Counted from the stretch's first letter, positions 36,131-49,148 are shown. The stretch: 64,000 nucleotides of DNA from Epiperipatus broadwayi (GCA_028023455.1 JAQFVV010000031.1:9416093-9480092); one strand, 5' to 3'. Made by a program: numbers and translations. The notes: a model not told the origin generated them from the sequence alone.

Positions 36131-36369
36131 AAATATATATACTATAATTTAATAGAAGTACTTTCAACTATCTAAGTAATCATTATCAACTAGATTCAAC
36201 TTCTATTATAAAAAACCATTACAAATTTATACAAAAAGTTTAACATACATCAATTTTCCCACAATTTATTAATTTTTATATTAGCAGTTTGTCTATTTAT
36301 CAAAAAGACCAACCAAAACTACTGCTGGCACATTCACCGAATAGCTAATAAATGATTTGAATATTAAAA

Positions 36370-36697
36370 AAGAGTACTTTAAATTCAAATTTTAGAAATT
36401 ATAAGCTACTAAAAATAATATGCTTTATTTCATGTGGGCATATAGTATAATTCATATTTTAGAAATTATCTTTTAGAATTTGGAAATTATAAACTTGATT
36501 TGAACAGACTTCTACAGTTTTTGGACAATATTTCATATCTGACAAACCATCCTTGCCCTTCCTCGCATACACCTGTGCATTGCATCATTATATTTCAAAT
36601 ATTTTATGAAGGTAAATTTTTAAAAACTCTATAATAAAATAAAGCATATTACTTTTACTAGCTTATAATTTCTAAAATAGGAATTTACAGTACTTTT
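36370..36697. repeat. Inverted repeat, ~61-bp arms, ~205-bp loop
   Basis: 36370-36430 (AGAGTACTTTAAATTC...ATATGCTTTATTT) matches the reverse complement of 36636-36697 with about seven mismatches. Resembles a small fold-back or MITE-like unit with no coding capacity. Confidence 0.8.
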
Positions 36698-37100
36698 ATT
36701 CAATATTTATGTCATTTATCAGTTGGATGTGTCAGAGGTAGTATGGAGATTTTAAAATGGCCATGAGTGCAAAGTAAATTGGCATCGTATTTACAGTTAA
36801 TACATTTAAAATAAGTCAGTTGTTTAGGAAATATATTATAATTTTTACTTGAAATCTGATAATTTATAGAATTTTTTAAAAAATACTTTTATAAGAAACA
36901 AAACAGATGGTTAAATAATTTTACAATTATTGAAAACTTTTTATTTAGAAATGGATTATTTTAAATAATGTTCCTATTAACATAAATTATCATTATTTAT
37001 TCCTCTTCCACACATTTTACTTTAAAGATAATCTTTTTTTATTGATGAAATAATTTTATTCCCAGTAGCAAAGTACCTTATATATACATATATATATATA

Positions 37101-37275
37101 TATTGTACCAGTCAAAACATGTTTATCCATCTAATATGAGTTGGAACTCACAAAATGTACTTCAAACCCAGTCAAGCCCAAGATTTAGGTCAGGGACCAT
37201 CCTGAATTCGAACCCACTCTCTAATCCCCAGATCTAACACCTAATGAATAACATAACAGTGATGGCACCTGAGAA
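37101..37275 (-). repeat. tRNA-derived SINE candidate with (TA)n tail
   Basis: On the minus strand GGTTCGAATTC (37214-37204) matches an RNA polymerase III B box. The element ends in GACTGGTACAAT followed by TA repeats (37079-37100 in plus). The body resembles 7485-7650. The head upstream of the B box (GGTGTTAGATCTGGGG) is tRNA-like in spacing but too decayed to name the isoacceptor. Confidence 0.6.
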
Positions 37276-37974
37276 TTAATTTTAACCCCGCCAACTAGCA
37301 AAGCTGAGCAAAACAATGGGACATCTATTACTATGTCTATATTAAAATATACATAAACATGGCTGTAATATGTGGAAGTGGAGGAAAAGGAATTTGAACT
37401 ACTCAAATAAGTTAGTTAATAAAAATATAGTTTAATATACTGACAAATTATTATACATTTATAAATTAATTATGTACATTAGTGTGCGTGGATGAGCAAG
37501 CAGTCTACCAAGCGATAGAGGATTACATAGTGTCATTCATGCTATTATTTCTCCTATGCTCTTTATTAGCTAAATAATATATTATAAATAATCAAACATC
37601 TTTGGTGGGTCTAATATTAAAATACCAATCTAATATTAGAAAGAAGTTACATAAAGTTGCTATTAATGCTTTGATTTCCGGTTCAGAAACATGGTGACTA
37701 ACATATATATTTCTAGGAGCATTCTGAAATTTATTATACATATGATAAAACTATTTTCACACCACTGAGGTCGTGAAAATAAACAAAATACATTTGAAAG
37801 ATTATATTTGAATCTATGATAAAATATTTAATGAAAAATTATTTTAACAATAATAAGATGAATTCCTTATTTTCTCCAAGGTATAATATACTCTTAAATA
37901 TAGATATATAAATTACAACGGTAGGATTGTATATGATTGAAATAAACTTAATTAATAAAATAGAAGTAATTGGC

Positions 37975-37977
<3 letters not shown>

Positions 37978-38042
<65 letters not shown>
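37978..38042. repeat. (TA)n microsatellite
   Basis: About 65 bp of uninterrupted TA repeat. Confidence 0.95.
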
Positions 38043-38045
<3 letters not shown>

Positions 38046-38149
38046 GCAAAGCATAATTTTAATATCAGAGCCTTAAAACTGAGTCATGAAGCAAAAGAAA
38101 TAATAATATGAAGAAGTTTGCGGTGCTGACATAATAGCCTAAAATAACT

Positions 38150-38470
38150 AAGAGGAAAAGGTTGTGCTTCTGGATGAAAAATGAAATCTCACACACCCCC
38201 TTCTTGGGTAGTGCTTAGAGAAAAGTGAATAGGCATGGCATGGCCCAGACTTTTGCTGGTATAACCGATGCAAGAGGCCTTTTATCTATGAAGTGAATAT
38301 GCATAGCATGTGCCAAACTTACGGGATCACTGCCAGAGGTGTTTTATATGAAATAAATGTGATTCTGGATCAACTATCTACAGAATAAGATATGAGAAGA
38401 AATCTATGGGTTCGAACTTGTTGCAACCCCCAGATTAGAAGACTAGAAGCACATAGTATATACATATGAA
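38150..38470 (-). repeat. tRNA-Arg-like SINE candidate with internal 74-bp duplication
   Basis: Minus-strand 38465-38408 contains AGTCTTCTAATC followed by GGGGTTGCAACAAGTTCGAACCC. This resembles the anticodon arm and T arm of a TCT-anticodon tRNA-Arg, including a B box. Further along the element, GTGAATAGGCATGGCATG (38225, plus) recurs as GTGAATATGCATAGCATG at 38299, giving two ~74-bp units. It is not a functional tRNA: the acceptor stem and D arm are not intact. Confidence 0.5.
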
Positions 38471-40191
38471 GATATGCTAAATGTCAAGAACGCAGCATGA
38501 ATGAATGTCTCTAACGACATTGAATAAGACTTACTGCTTTTAAAATAAACGAGTCTAGTTTGAATACCATAATTTAGATAAATAATACACTATGCAGTTA
38601 TACATATAGAGAGAGAATGATTTTACTTAGTAACTAAAATAGTAAAATATTAAAATTTCCCTAATATGTTAAGATTTTATTTAGTAAAAGAAACATGAAG
38701 ATTTACCCCCAACCCTTTTCTGCTATTTAAAATAAATCAATCCCACCTTTGTTGGTTTTATTTTAAGAATATGGAAAATAAAAAAAATAGCAGTTATACA
38801 TAGAAAACAATTAATAAGTCACTCTTTCAGAATTGAATAAATAATATTTTATATGATAAATAAGATTTCAGAGCATTAATTAGCTTGAGTTCTGGATTCT
38901 CCAGGTAAAAAATCCAGAGTTAAACAAATATATATTTTTATAATAAACCAACATAAAATGTTGATTCATAAAAACTAACTGTCGAACATATTAATTTATA
39001 ATGCATTACATATCTATTTTAAGGGGACATTAATAACCTTTGTATGAAGGTTTAGAAGAAGAAGAAAAAATGACAGAAAAGATTTTTAGAAATTAAGCTC
39101 GCCAGTTTGTGAGATTGACATAATAATAAGCAAGCAGATATATAAATCAAATAATAAATACATGTAAATAAATGACCACACCAAAGTTAAGGAAAGTTAA
39201 GAGCATATGAGAGAGAATTAAATAAAATAAATTACTTAAGAGCAAATTACATATTAAAACAAAAACAAAGTTAAATACATTAGAATACAAATTGATAGAT
39301 TAGTTTGAGGTGATGGCTTGAAAAGTTACCTTGCAATTTTAAGAGTCCAATTTAGTATGGCACGTGCACGGCAATTGAAATACAAGTTCTTCAGTGGCAG
39401 CAAATTTCTATTAGCATTTTTAAAGTTCTCCATCGGCCCTTTACTTCACTTTAGGGTAGCAGAATATTATGGCAGTGGAAGATGACCTACAAGGGTCTGG
39501 AAAAGCTTTTACTAGATCATTTTTAGATTTCAAAACAGCATAGTGTCTAGTAGCAATCACTTCTCTCAATAGTAGCTAATCTTCCTGTGACTCAAATTTA
39601 GTCATTTTATACTTTTTCTTTTATCAGTTGTTTTTGAAGATGCAACAGTAAGATAACATCCAAAAATAAATTCAAATCCATTTCCAGATTAGAAATAGAG
39701 TTGACAACATGTTTTTAACAAAAGTATCTCTAATCTTAATCCCATTTTAAGTAAAAACTTTACCTACCCCAGATTAAAACAATAGTGCTTCCAACCCGTT
39801 TAATTATTTTTAGACAATTACAGCAGCATCTTCCATATTGGATTCTATAAAAATATACAGTTTTAATAGAAAAAGTACTTTAAAAAGAAAAAATTTAAAA
39901 AATAACGTATAATAAAATATTTACAAAAAAATCAATCTTTTATTAGTAATTTTGCTCCTATTTATATATATTTGAGCCGCACATATGTAGTTCAATAAAA
40001 AAGAACTAATAATTAATAAAAAGAATCAATAATAATAAATATTGAAAGTTAAACCATAAATTTAGGCATGCATCTCAAATATATACATAAAAAATATATA
40101 TACGACAAAAGGAGCTGGATGGGATATAGGGGTTTGAATACAGGTTAGTAGGTAGAAACATGAAGTACAATATTAAGCTAAGATTAACTGC

Positions 40192-40195
<4 letters not shown>
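38471..40195. other. AT-rich stretch, nothing recognised
   Basis: About 1.7 kb without a supported gene or repeat partner. Confidence 0.5.

Positions 40196-40233
<38 letters not shown>
40196..40233. repeat. (TA)n microsatellite
   Basis: TA run directly abutting the end of repeat copy B (…TTGAAATTGGCACATAAT). Confidence 0.95.
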
Positions 40234-40235
<2 letters not shown>

Positions 40236-40239
40236 AAAT

Positions 40240-41543
40240 TGGCACATAATAATTTATCTAAAAAAAATTATTAAAATAATCTTACATAAAAGAAAAACAT
40301 ATTTAAAAGTTTAAAAGTTTATTACAGTTTGTTTTCGAAAAGATAAGAGTCAAATGGTTTTCTATCATTAGAGTTTGAAATAAAAGTTAAAAAATAATTG
40401 ATTAAAAGTAGGAGGGGGGATTTGGTTAGAAAAGTTAAACTAAAAGTTTTATAAGAGAAAGAAAAGTTTTTTTATTATTAGTTGAAATATAATTTAAAAG
40501 TTTAAAAATATAAATCTTTTTTCATTCGAATTAAAAAAAAGGTAATCTTAAAACTAGTTTTGATGTGTAGAATAAAATTATGTATGTGCGTGCGAATGTA
40601 AAATAAATGTATCCGTATTAAAGAAATAAAAAATTATAAATGAAAGTTAAAAATTCAAAAACACTCCAAGATGGCTATTAATGGCTACTACTAATGAAAC
40701 AATTTGCAAAAACATGTGGTTAAAGAAATTTTGACAAGATTAAAAAGCTTATCTCCAAAGTATTAGCTACTAATGAAAAGAACTTCGACAACATGCTAAA
40801 GGTATAAATAGAATTTTTTTTTTAATTGGACATCAATTGAGTCAGTTAAGTTCAGAGAGGACAATCATTCAATCATGTAATTGTTTCAGTTCAGATAACA
40901 GTTCAGTTTATTGTGTATCCAGAAACAGAAATGCAGTGTTAAAATCCACGGGAAACATACGCCTCTCCACAACCTAAAGTCTGAGGAAAACAGCAAGATC
41001 TGCCTGTGAAATAATGTCAGCGTAACAACTTGGAAATCTCTGTCAGTATCTAATTGTCTCCAATAATAATAAACGTGAATAATAAGGAAAGTCATCAAGG
41101 AAACATGCCAGCTGGCTGGAAATATTCTCACCTAAAGCAGTAACCAAAGAAAACAAAGTTCTACATCCACATTCAAAATCTTAGGTAATAATATTTCATA
41201 TTCTTATTTCTATAATAGACATTGCATTGCATTAATTCATAAAGCATCCAGACAAGTAATTTGAACTCTATAAGCATGCATAAAATGAGCTACTGATGTG
41301 CATGTTTGTGAATGCTATATGATTTTATAAAGATCAAACATTATTTATGCTTTCTCATAAGATATATTATAGTGTGTTAATTTAAAATATATATGTGTGT
41401 GTGCTATTTTAGATTTATAAAATGTTTAAAATTAGTAAATGTTAGTTAATAAATTGTCTTTAAAATTAAACTTTATTTGTCGGTCAATTCTTTTTATCAA
41501 TTCTTTTTACAAATCTCTCTTACAATTCTTTTCACCATTAATT
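40240..41543 (-). repeat. Dispersed ~1.2-kb repeat, copy B (inverted relative to A)
   Basis: Reverse-complement partner of 13861-15060. In plus orientation it begins TGGCACATAAT beside a TA run and ends CTTTTCACCATTAAT. Contains the shared blocks CCAGCTGGCTGG, TTGTCTCCAATAATAATAAA and GACAATTTATT-type flanks. No ORF. The frame at 40886-41131 (minus) spans the most conserved part but shows no domain. Confidence 0.75.
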
Positions 41544-41845
41544 ATGTATAATCTGTTAGTGATTATAAACAACTGGGCTAGTCATGATACTTAGGTGTTG
41601 AGTTAGTGGCTCAAAGTGCATTGTTTATTCTTCTGAATAAATAGCTGGCACCCGTGTTTACATGATACGAAAAAGTGCTTTGAACTCTGGTGGTGAACTC
41701 AACAGTCGAGAAGAAGTTATGTCCTGGAAATGTAATGCTAGTTATTTATTTTATAGCTATTGTTTGGGCATTCATACTCTCTGAGTATGTTCTTCTCTGC
41801 CTAAGAGACCGGTGTTTTGACTGACCCATATTCAAGCCCGGTACA

Positions 41846-41857
41846 ATATATATATAT

Positions 41858-41908
<51 letters not shown>
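41846..41908. repeat. (TA)n tract at the 5' boundary of the LINE
   Basis: About 62 bp, nearly pure TA, preceded by ATATTCAAGCCCGGTACAA. That sequence looks like the end of a SINE or tRNA-like repeat, giving the GGTACAA(TA)n junction seen elsewhere. Confidence 0.9.
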
Positions 41909-41913
<5 letters not shown>

Positions 41914-42201
41914 AGACCCTTTGATTCCTCTTGGAGGTCTTAAAGGAACCAAGCAGGGCAAATTCCTAATGTCCACTCCATACATTCTTGTCATTGCAGC
42001 TGTTATTACTGATTATTCATATAGTATACGAACATGGATGGGTTGCTCACCAACACACATTAGCCAGTGTGGTGAGTTTATTGGCTTTTTACCTCTGAGT
42101 TTAAGATCAATAAACACCATGGTCTTTTTTCTCAGTGCCTGATAAGGCAGAATGAATGTTTGTGTAAATGATAAATATTTTCCCAATACATATATACAAT
42201 T

Positions 42202-43560
42202 ATGACAGACAAAAATAAAGCATGGCCCTTATTCCCGGGAGGCTGTAAAGTCACCAACCAAGGTAGCAGTTGGTGGCCAAAGGCAGAGGGTGCTAAGAAT
42301 CCCCTGATTGTGGACCCAGGCTGCCATTTGATAATGACTTTTTATTTAGGTACTTACAACTGCAGATCATTTTCAAGTGAAGGAAGATTGCAAGAATTAG
42401 AAGAAGAACTTTCTTATATTAAATGGGATATTATTGGACTTTGTGAAGTTAGAAGAAAAGGTGAAGAGTCAATTGAATTAAAAAGTGAACATATACTCTA
42501 TTATAAAGGCACAAATATTGGAAATACAAGTGGAGTAGGATTCATTATAAATGAAAAGTGGAAGAACAATATTGTGGAGATTGATGGTGTATTGGACACA
42601 GTGGCAAGATTAGTTATACAACTTAATAGCAGATACCAAATGCAAATAATTCAGGTTTGTGCCCCAATAAGTTCTCATAGGGATGAACGAGTAGAAGATT
42701 TTTATATGGATGTACAAAAGGCTTTTGATCAAAGTAAACACCATTTTCAAATTGTTATGGGAGACTTTAATGCTAGAATTGGTAGAAAAATGAAATATGA
42801 AGGAGCTGTAGATAATTTTGGTTATGGTACTAGAAATGAGAGAGGACATAGACTAGTGTAGTTTGCAGAAAAATAAAAACTTTATACTATGAATTCTTTT
42901 TTTGAGAAAAATGTTAAAAGGAAATGGACATGAAAGCATCCAAATGAAGGTACAGCAGAATTGGATTATATTTTGACTAACAGGAAATATATATTTCAAG
43001 ATTGTAATGTTCTTAATAAATTTAACACAGGAAATGAATATCGATTAGTAAGGTGTAAGATATGTGTTAATGAAAGACTAGAGAGACAAAAATTATTAAG
43101 AAAAACAATGTTTACAGTTGATATTCCTAATCTTCAGAAACTTTCTAATGATTTTACATTACAACTTACAAATAGGTTTCAATTATTGGTAGATTTTGAA
43201 CATGATTCAGATTTGAATGAAATTAATATAAAAATAACTGATACACTTTTAAAAACTGCAACAAAGATAGCTGGTAAAAAAAAGCAGCAATTGACCAATA
43301 AAATTTCTACTGAGACAAGAGAATTTATGAATAAAAGAAGGAATATGAAGATATACAAAAATGATGCATTAAAAAGAATTGAATATCTCGAATTTTGTAA
43401 AATGGTGCAGAAAAGAGTTGAAAATGATATAAGAAAGTATAACTCTGAAGTAGCAAGGAAAGGAGTAGAAGAACATAAAAGTCTTAAGAATGTAAAACAA
43501 CATTTTGGTAGTGGTAGAAAATTTATATCTGCAATAAAAAAAAGATGGAATTATTACTAA
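42202..43560 (+). pseudogene. LINE endonuclease domain and linker
   Basis: Exonuclease-endonuclease-phosphatase fold that nicks target DNA. The first open segment (42202-42861, 219 codons) has YNCRS (Asn near residue 53), IIGLCEVR (catalytic Glu near 82), SGVGFIIN, QVCAPIS and VMGDFNARIG (187-190). The same frame continues through stops at 42859, 42874 and 42931 into 42961-43560 (LDYILTNRKY, then NTGNEYRLVRC). In this endonuclease class the last block normally carries an Asp-His pair before Arg-Leu-Val; here it reads NEYRLV, so the catalytic His is missing as well as the frame being broken. The linker that follows is Lys-rich. An A8 run at 43536-43543 shifts the frame into the next segment. 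The conventional start may be upstream; 42202 is the first Met of the open segment. Confidence 0.85.
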
Positions 43561-45129
43561 AAAGATAGATGACATCATCAAATTGGTAGAAGAGTTTTAT
43601 GAAGAATTATATAGTAATAAAGAACAAGTACCTCCTGTATCTATTACATCTTCTGAATTGCCCAGAATTTTAAATGAAGAAGTGAGACATGCAATTAAAT
43701 GTATGAAGAAAGGAAAAGATCCAGGTAATGATGGAATTATAATTGATATATTAAAAGAAGTAGGTGAAGAAATAGAAAAAATTTTAGCAAAGTTATATAC
43801 AAATGTCTAAATGATAAAGATGTACCGGATGATTGGAAGAATGCAGTAATAATATTAATATTTAAAAAAAGTGATAAAGAAGATGTTAGAAATTACAGAC
43901 CTATCAGCCTTTTATCAGTTTTATATAAAATTTTTACCAAGATAATTACAACTCGTCTACAGAGAACATTAGATTTCCACCAACCAAGAGAACAAGCTGG
44001 ATTTAAAAGTGGTTTTAGTACAGTAAATCATATCCAGGTATTGAGAGAAGTTATAGAAAGGACAAATGAATATGAGTTGTCATTATGTTTTGGATTTGTA
44101 GATTATGAAAAGGCATTTGATTCTATCAATATTTCTTCAGTGATTAAAGCATTGGATCATCAAGGTATAGATCCAGGATATTGTCATATTTTAAAGAATA
44201 TTTATAAAAATGTAACAGCAACAATTCGATTAAATAATGACACTGGAAAAGTCAAAATTGAGAAAGGTGTAAGACAAGGTGACTCCATATCTCCAAAACT
44301 TTTTACAGCAGTGCTGCAAGAAGTATTTTGTGGATTAAAATGGGAAACTAAAGGAGTGAAAGTACATGGAGATTATTTAGTCATTCAGTATTCGCAGATG
44401 ATGTAGTTGTTTTTGCAAATAATGCTTCAGAGCTGCAGGAAATGTTGCAGGAATTATCAGATGAAAGTAGGACTAAAGATAAATGTTAAAAAGACTAAAG
44501 TAATGTTTAATCGATTTGCTCAAAATATGAAAATAAAGATCGATTATGATGAATTAGAAGAAGTTAACAGTTACAAATACCTTGGTCAGATTATTAATAC
44601 AGATGGAAACATAATGGAGGAAATTAATCATAGAATTAAACTTGGTTGGAATGCTTTTGGTAGAAATAACTTGATACTAAAAGGAAATATGCCTATGTGT
44701 TTGAAAAGGAAGTTTTTTAACAAATGTGTTTTACCAGTTCTTAATTATGGATCTGAGACTTGGACACTTAATAGAAAAACAATTCCAAGACTTCAGATCA
44801 CTCAAAAAAGTATGAAGAGATGTGTGTTGGGAGTAACAAGAAGAGATCATAAATGCAATGTATGGGTAAGAGAACAAACAGGTGTTACTGATCTCATTGA
44901 AAAAATTAAAAGATTGATGTGGAGTTGGGCTGGACATATTCTTAGAAGAGATGATAATAGATGGACAATTGAAATTTTAAACTGGATTCCAAGAGATTGT
45001 AAACGACCCAGAAAGAGACAACATGCGAGATGTATGAATGAAATAAGAAAGTGTGTAGGGGTGATGTGGAGAAGAGAAGCTAAAGATCGGAGATGGGTTA
45101 AACTTAGAGACATTCATCCTGCAGTGTGA
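43544..45129 (+). pseudogene. LINE reverse transcriptase and C-terminal domain
   Basis: Copies the element RNA into DNA at the nick. Segment 43544-43810 (+1 frame) reads LVEEFYEELYSN and CMKKGKDPGNDGI. The original frame resumes about 43800-44406 with RNYRPISLLSVLYKI, EQAGFKSGFS, FVDYEKAFDSI (domain A) and RQGDSISPKLF (domain B). The catalytic FADDVVVF (domain C) at 44391-44414 lies in another frame, open only between about 44380 and 44486. The original frame returns at about 44461 with GLKINVKKTKVM, YKYLGQIIN and the C-terminal GHILRRDDNRW and RRVxxRRWVKL-like region, ending in TGA at 45127-45129. All catalytic aspartates are still encoded, but no single frame spans them. Minus-strand ORFs here are shadows. 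Confidence 0.9.
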
Positions 45130-45138
45130 TTGATAATG

Positions 45139-45141
<3 letters not shown>

Positions 45142-45203
<62 letters not shown>
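45142..45203. repeat. (TA)n joining the LINE 3' end to repeat C1
   Basis: About 62 bp of uninterrupted TA; the left flank is the LINE tail (AATGGTGA), the right flank TTGTGCCCTTTT starts C1. Confidence 0.95.
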
Positions 45204-45206
<3 letters not shown>

Positions 45207-46132
45207 GCCCTTTTGTATGGGTCACCATTTAATTTTTGTGCTAATCTATTAAAAATTTTAAATTTAAGATATATTTGAATATGTGATGTTAATTTTGCTT
45301 ATGGTAATATTTCAAAAAGTTTAATTAAAGCAATCTATGAGTATTTGATATGTGAAATTGTGCTGATATTGAGAGAGACATTTTAAATGATGATGATTAT
45401 AATATATAGCTGGGAAAAATGGCCATAATCAATACTGCATTAATATATTTAATAAATAGGTATTTAAAGCTAAAAAGTGTTTAAAAAACAAGTAAAATTA
45501 AATGCATATATTTATTGTTGATAAAATAATATTATAAAAGAATATAAATATTTTAATTATTGTAAGTACTTAAATAGAAGATTAATATTTGATTTTAATA
45601 ATGTCGAATAATTATTTTAAAATCTATTATAATATCTTATTTATTTAAAAAATATTTATTTTAAATAATGCAATTGTTAGTTTATTTTTAGACTATGACA
45701 AGCGTTTCTTGTGTTGTAGAAAACAGATGTTAGTTAGATATGCAAACACATGCTTGGAAGGTGTTTCGTAAAGTTGCAAAACTATTTTAAAATCATGTTA
45801 TAAAATTTATAAATAATACGTGAGTTATCACGAGATAAAAATAAAGATATTAATGTAGAATATTAAATTTGATTTTAAAAAAATATTGCTTTAAAAATAT
45901 AACGTATAAAAAGACTTAGTGTATTTTAAATAATCTTATAAAAGTTAAAATTAAAATCAAGTCAGTAAGAATATTTTTAAAAAATGTTTAATGGGTTTAA
46001 ATAAATGATAAAGATTATTTTAAAATTTGATAATGTAATAAATATTAAATGTTAAATAAGTCATTATTTATTTTTAAATTTTGTGTTGTTGGTAAATATG
46101 TAAATAAGCCAGCAAGTTGATTGTTTAATCTA

Positions 46133-46166
46133 CCAATCAAATGGGAAGTTTCTTCCGGTATAAAAG
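46133..46166 (+). promoter_or_regulatory. CCAAT box plus TATA box, copy C1
   Basis: CCAATCAAAT at 46133 and TATAAAAG at 46159-46166, 26 bp apart. The same pair occurs in C2 (50465 and 50492) and less exactly in C3. Followed by GGAGAGGACTTC, the first GC-richer stretch in the copy. Confidence 0.5.
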
Positions 46167-49148
46167 CTCAATTCAATTGTTAGGAGAGGACTTCGTGATT
46201 GAATTTTCAAGTTAATTGTGTTATTAAAAAATAGCTACGTAAATTTTATAGACGCTTTTTAAAATCATTTTTCAAAATTATAAGAGTGTCTTGTAAATAA
46301 GTTATAGAAATTTTAAATGATAAACATGCAGTGTTAATTTAATTTTTTCCCTATCATTCGTCTCTACTAAGCTCAATTTACAAGCAAATAGTCATGGGAA
46401 CATCATATATAGTGAAAATATATCGGAAACTTTATACTAAAAGTATGACAAACGCTGGATTAGTTCGGAAAATTACGAGATGGAGAAAAGTAGTATTTTG
46501 GACAGTATATAATTTTAAAAGCTAATTACTATTGACTATTAGAAAATAGATATTTTAAAGAATAAAATACTTCTTTATGAAGAAAGTATTTTTGCAAGCT
46601 ATAAATTTAAATATATATCTTAAGTAAAGATATTAGAAATAAAAGTAGTTTTATAAATACTTGCCTTGTTAAGTCTTTATGTTTAAAAGACTGAATATTG
46701 ACAATTTTGGAAGGCAAATAAATTGAAAATATAATTAGCTAAAAGTCTTAATATAATAAAAATTATTATATTGAAATAATTTAAACGCTGGTCGTTTATA
46801 GATAAAGAAGCTTATTCTTACCTGGATATTTTGTTATGGAATGCGCAAATAATATGTGGACGTCCCAGTCAATTTAAAATAATTAAATGATAACTTTTCA
46901 TAAACTATAGACTAATTTAAAATAATAACTTTGAATAATATTCTAGAAAGAAGTAAATCAGGATCCTATAAACTATTTTAATTTTATTTTGTTTTATTGT
47001 GGGAAACTTATTTTTTTAAAAAAAAGAACGTTTTCGTTTTATAAACTTTTAAAACATGTGATGGACCGGAAAACGGAAATGGTGTTTTAGTGAATGTGTA
47101 CCTAGGATTTAAGAACTATTATGGTTAAAAGAAGACATCGCTGGAGTTACGTAATATGAATTTTGTTTTATTTATCTAATATAAAAGTTAAATATTATTA
47201 ATCTATTAAAAATAAGATAGGTACATTTCTTAAAATAATAACTAAAAATAATATAATGATTAATTGCATAAGTTTATTTTATAATTAATATAACACAGAA
47301 TATTTTAAAGAATGATCGTGAGTGTAAATGTGAATTATTTTATGAAGCTGTAATTCCGAAGAATATTGGAAGATGGACTGTACATTAAATCATTATTGAT
47401 GGTAAAAATTGTATAATAATAATAATTTTGATGTATTTAATATGTTTTTCTTTAGATCAACCAAATGATATGTTATTGTTGAATGGATGTATGAATAATT
47501 TAAAAATACATACACATTATATTGGCAGTGACAGTTTTATTTAAATATGCATAATTTGAATTTATGATATAAATACGATGCAACATTACATAAGAAGCTT
47601 AGAAATAATTATATGATTCTTTCGTAAATAAACTTTGATATTTCTTTTATATTATAGTATTAGAATTATATTTATTATTCATAAATAATTATTTTATTGC
47701 AAGTTAGGAAGAGATTTTAAAAGTCTATATTTTATTTTTGTTTTATTGGATAAATTAAGTTAAGTTTTATGTAGAAGTTTATATTTGGATTGAAGATTTA
47801 CCGAATATAGATGATGAAGTATAAATAGTTTGGATAATTAGTATTTATTTAAAGTTGTAGGTTGTTTTCCCGGAAAATTTAAATAAGTTTAGAAGATGTT
47901 TTGTAGATAGAAATTTATTAAGAAGGAGTAGAATAACACATGGAGTAAAATAATAATTTCACATAGAAAAGAATCATAGAATTTATCTAGTAATACTTTA
48001 TGAATTTTAAATTAATGAATAATTTAAATATTATTATTTTAACAGTACATATATGTAATGCATATTTGATAAAACATGTAGCATGAATTGCATTAAATGA
48101 AATATAAATTATAATCAATTATTTTTATTACATTACAAAGATACATTAGTTTGTACATATATGCTAGTAAAGTAATGCTGATATTAAAGTGAACACATGT
48201 TAATACATTATGAAATGAATGACAATAATACTTAAATGATGTAGCAATTTAATTAGTAAAGTTTAATTGTTTATATATGCAACATAAATATTGTTTACAT
48301 AAATCTTGATTTGTAATAATTAAGGTTTACTGATATTTATTTAAAGTCTAAGTTTGAAAATATACTTCAATGTTATTAGTACAGCATTTTAAAGAATGTA
48401 TAGATTATTTAGTAGGAGTATGAGCTAATAACAGTGTAAACATCTTGTATTATTATTTTCTTATTTTTATTTTTTTTTTGTTTTTCCTAATTTGAACTGT
48501 AAATATTGTAAATAAATTCTTAATCAAAGTTAATGTAAATAAATTTGTTTAATTTGTTTTAAAAGTGTGTCGAGTTCATTATTTTGCACCACAGCATTTG
48601 ACAGCAGATAATTTGAATAAACATAATATTTGCACAATATGAATTTATTACTTATATTAGAAATAAACACAATATTTCTTGATATCATTTATAAGAATTG
48701 ATTGACATTAATATATTATATTACAATGGTCATAAGATGGTTATAATGCACAATATAAGAGTACAGTATTATTTATTGCCACAGGTTATTAAATTATAAG
48801 ATTTTGATCTATTCTAAAATTAAGATACTATATGAAAATAAAAGATATACATATTATTATTTATTTAATGATTGATGATATAACAGAAATAGATAAGATT
48901 AAGTTATACCCTAAGATTAGTATTGAGTATTATTATTATTAGAATAAGTTAGGTGTATTTAGGTTTGATATAAAATCCCTTATCATACTTATTTACATGA
49001 GTTATTATTACTTTAAGATAATTAGAAGAACCTGAGATTATTTAATTATATTTTAAAATTAAAAGTTAAGATTTATTTTTATTATTATTAAAGATAGTTT
49101 ATTTTATTTTAAAAGCCATAAGAATGCTGTAGATGTAGTATTAAATTA

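Larger units (their letters stand above)
41909..45141 (+). mobile_element. RTE-type LINE, nearly full length, frames broken
   Basis: Non-LTR retrotransposon with about 290 bp of 5' sequence, then apurinic-type endonuclease, reverse transcriptase and C-terminal domain in the usual order. It ends 12 bp after the stop codon and runs directly into (TA)n. It is bounded on both sides by ~62-bp TA tracts, suggesting a TA-rich target or TA-rich tail. The main frame is interrupted by three stops and two short frame excursions, so it is dead but little eroded. The resemblance is to the 'craniofacial development protein 2-like' LINE proteins annotated in many molluscan genomes. Confidence 0.85.

Noticed and set aside
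38408-38465. A tRNA gene
   Set aside because: Only the anticodon arm and T arm resemble tRNA-Arg; acceptor stem and D arm cannot be formed, and a repeated body follows. Better read as a SINE head.
42610-42849. Minus-strand ORFs over the LINE (also 43369-43581, 44731-44937, 44847-45113)
   Set aside because: Shadows of the plus-strand endonuclease and reverse transcriptase frames.
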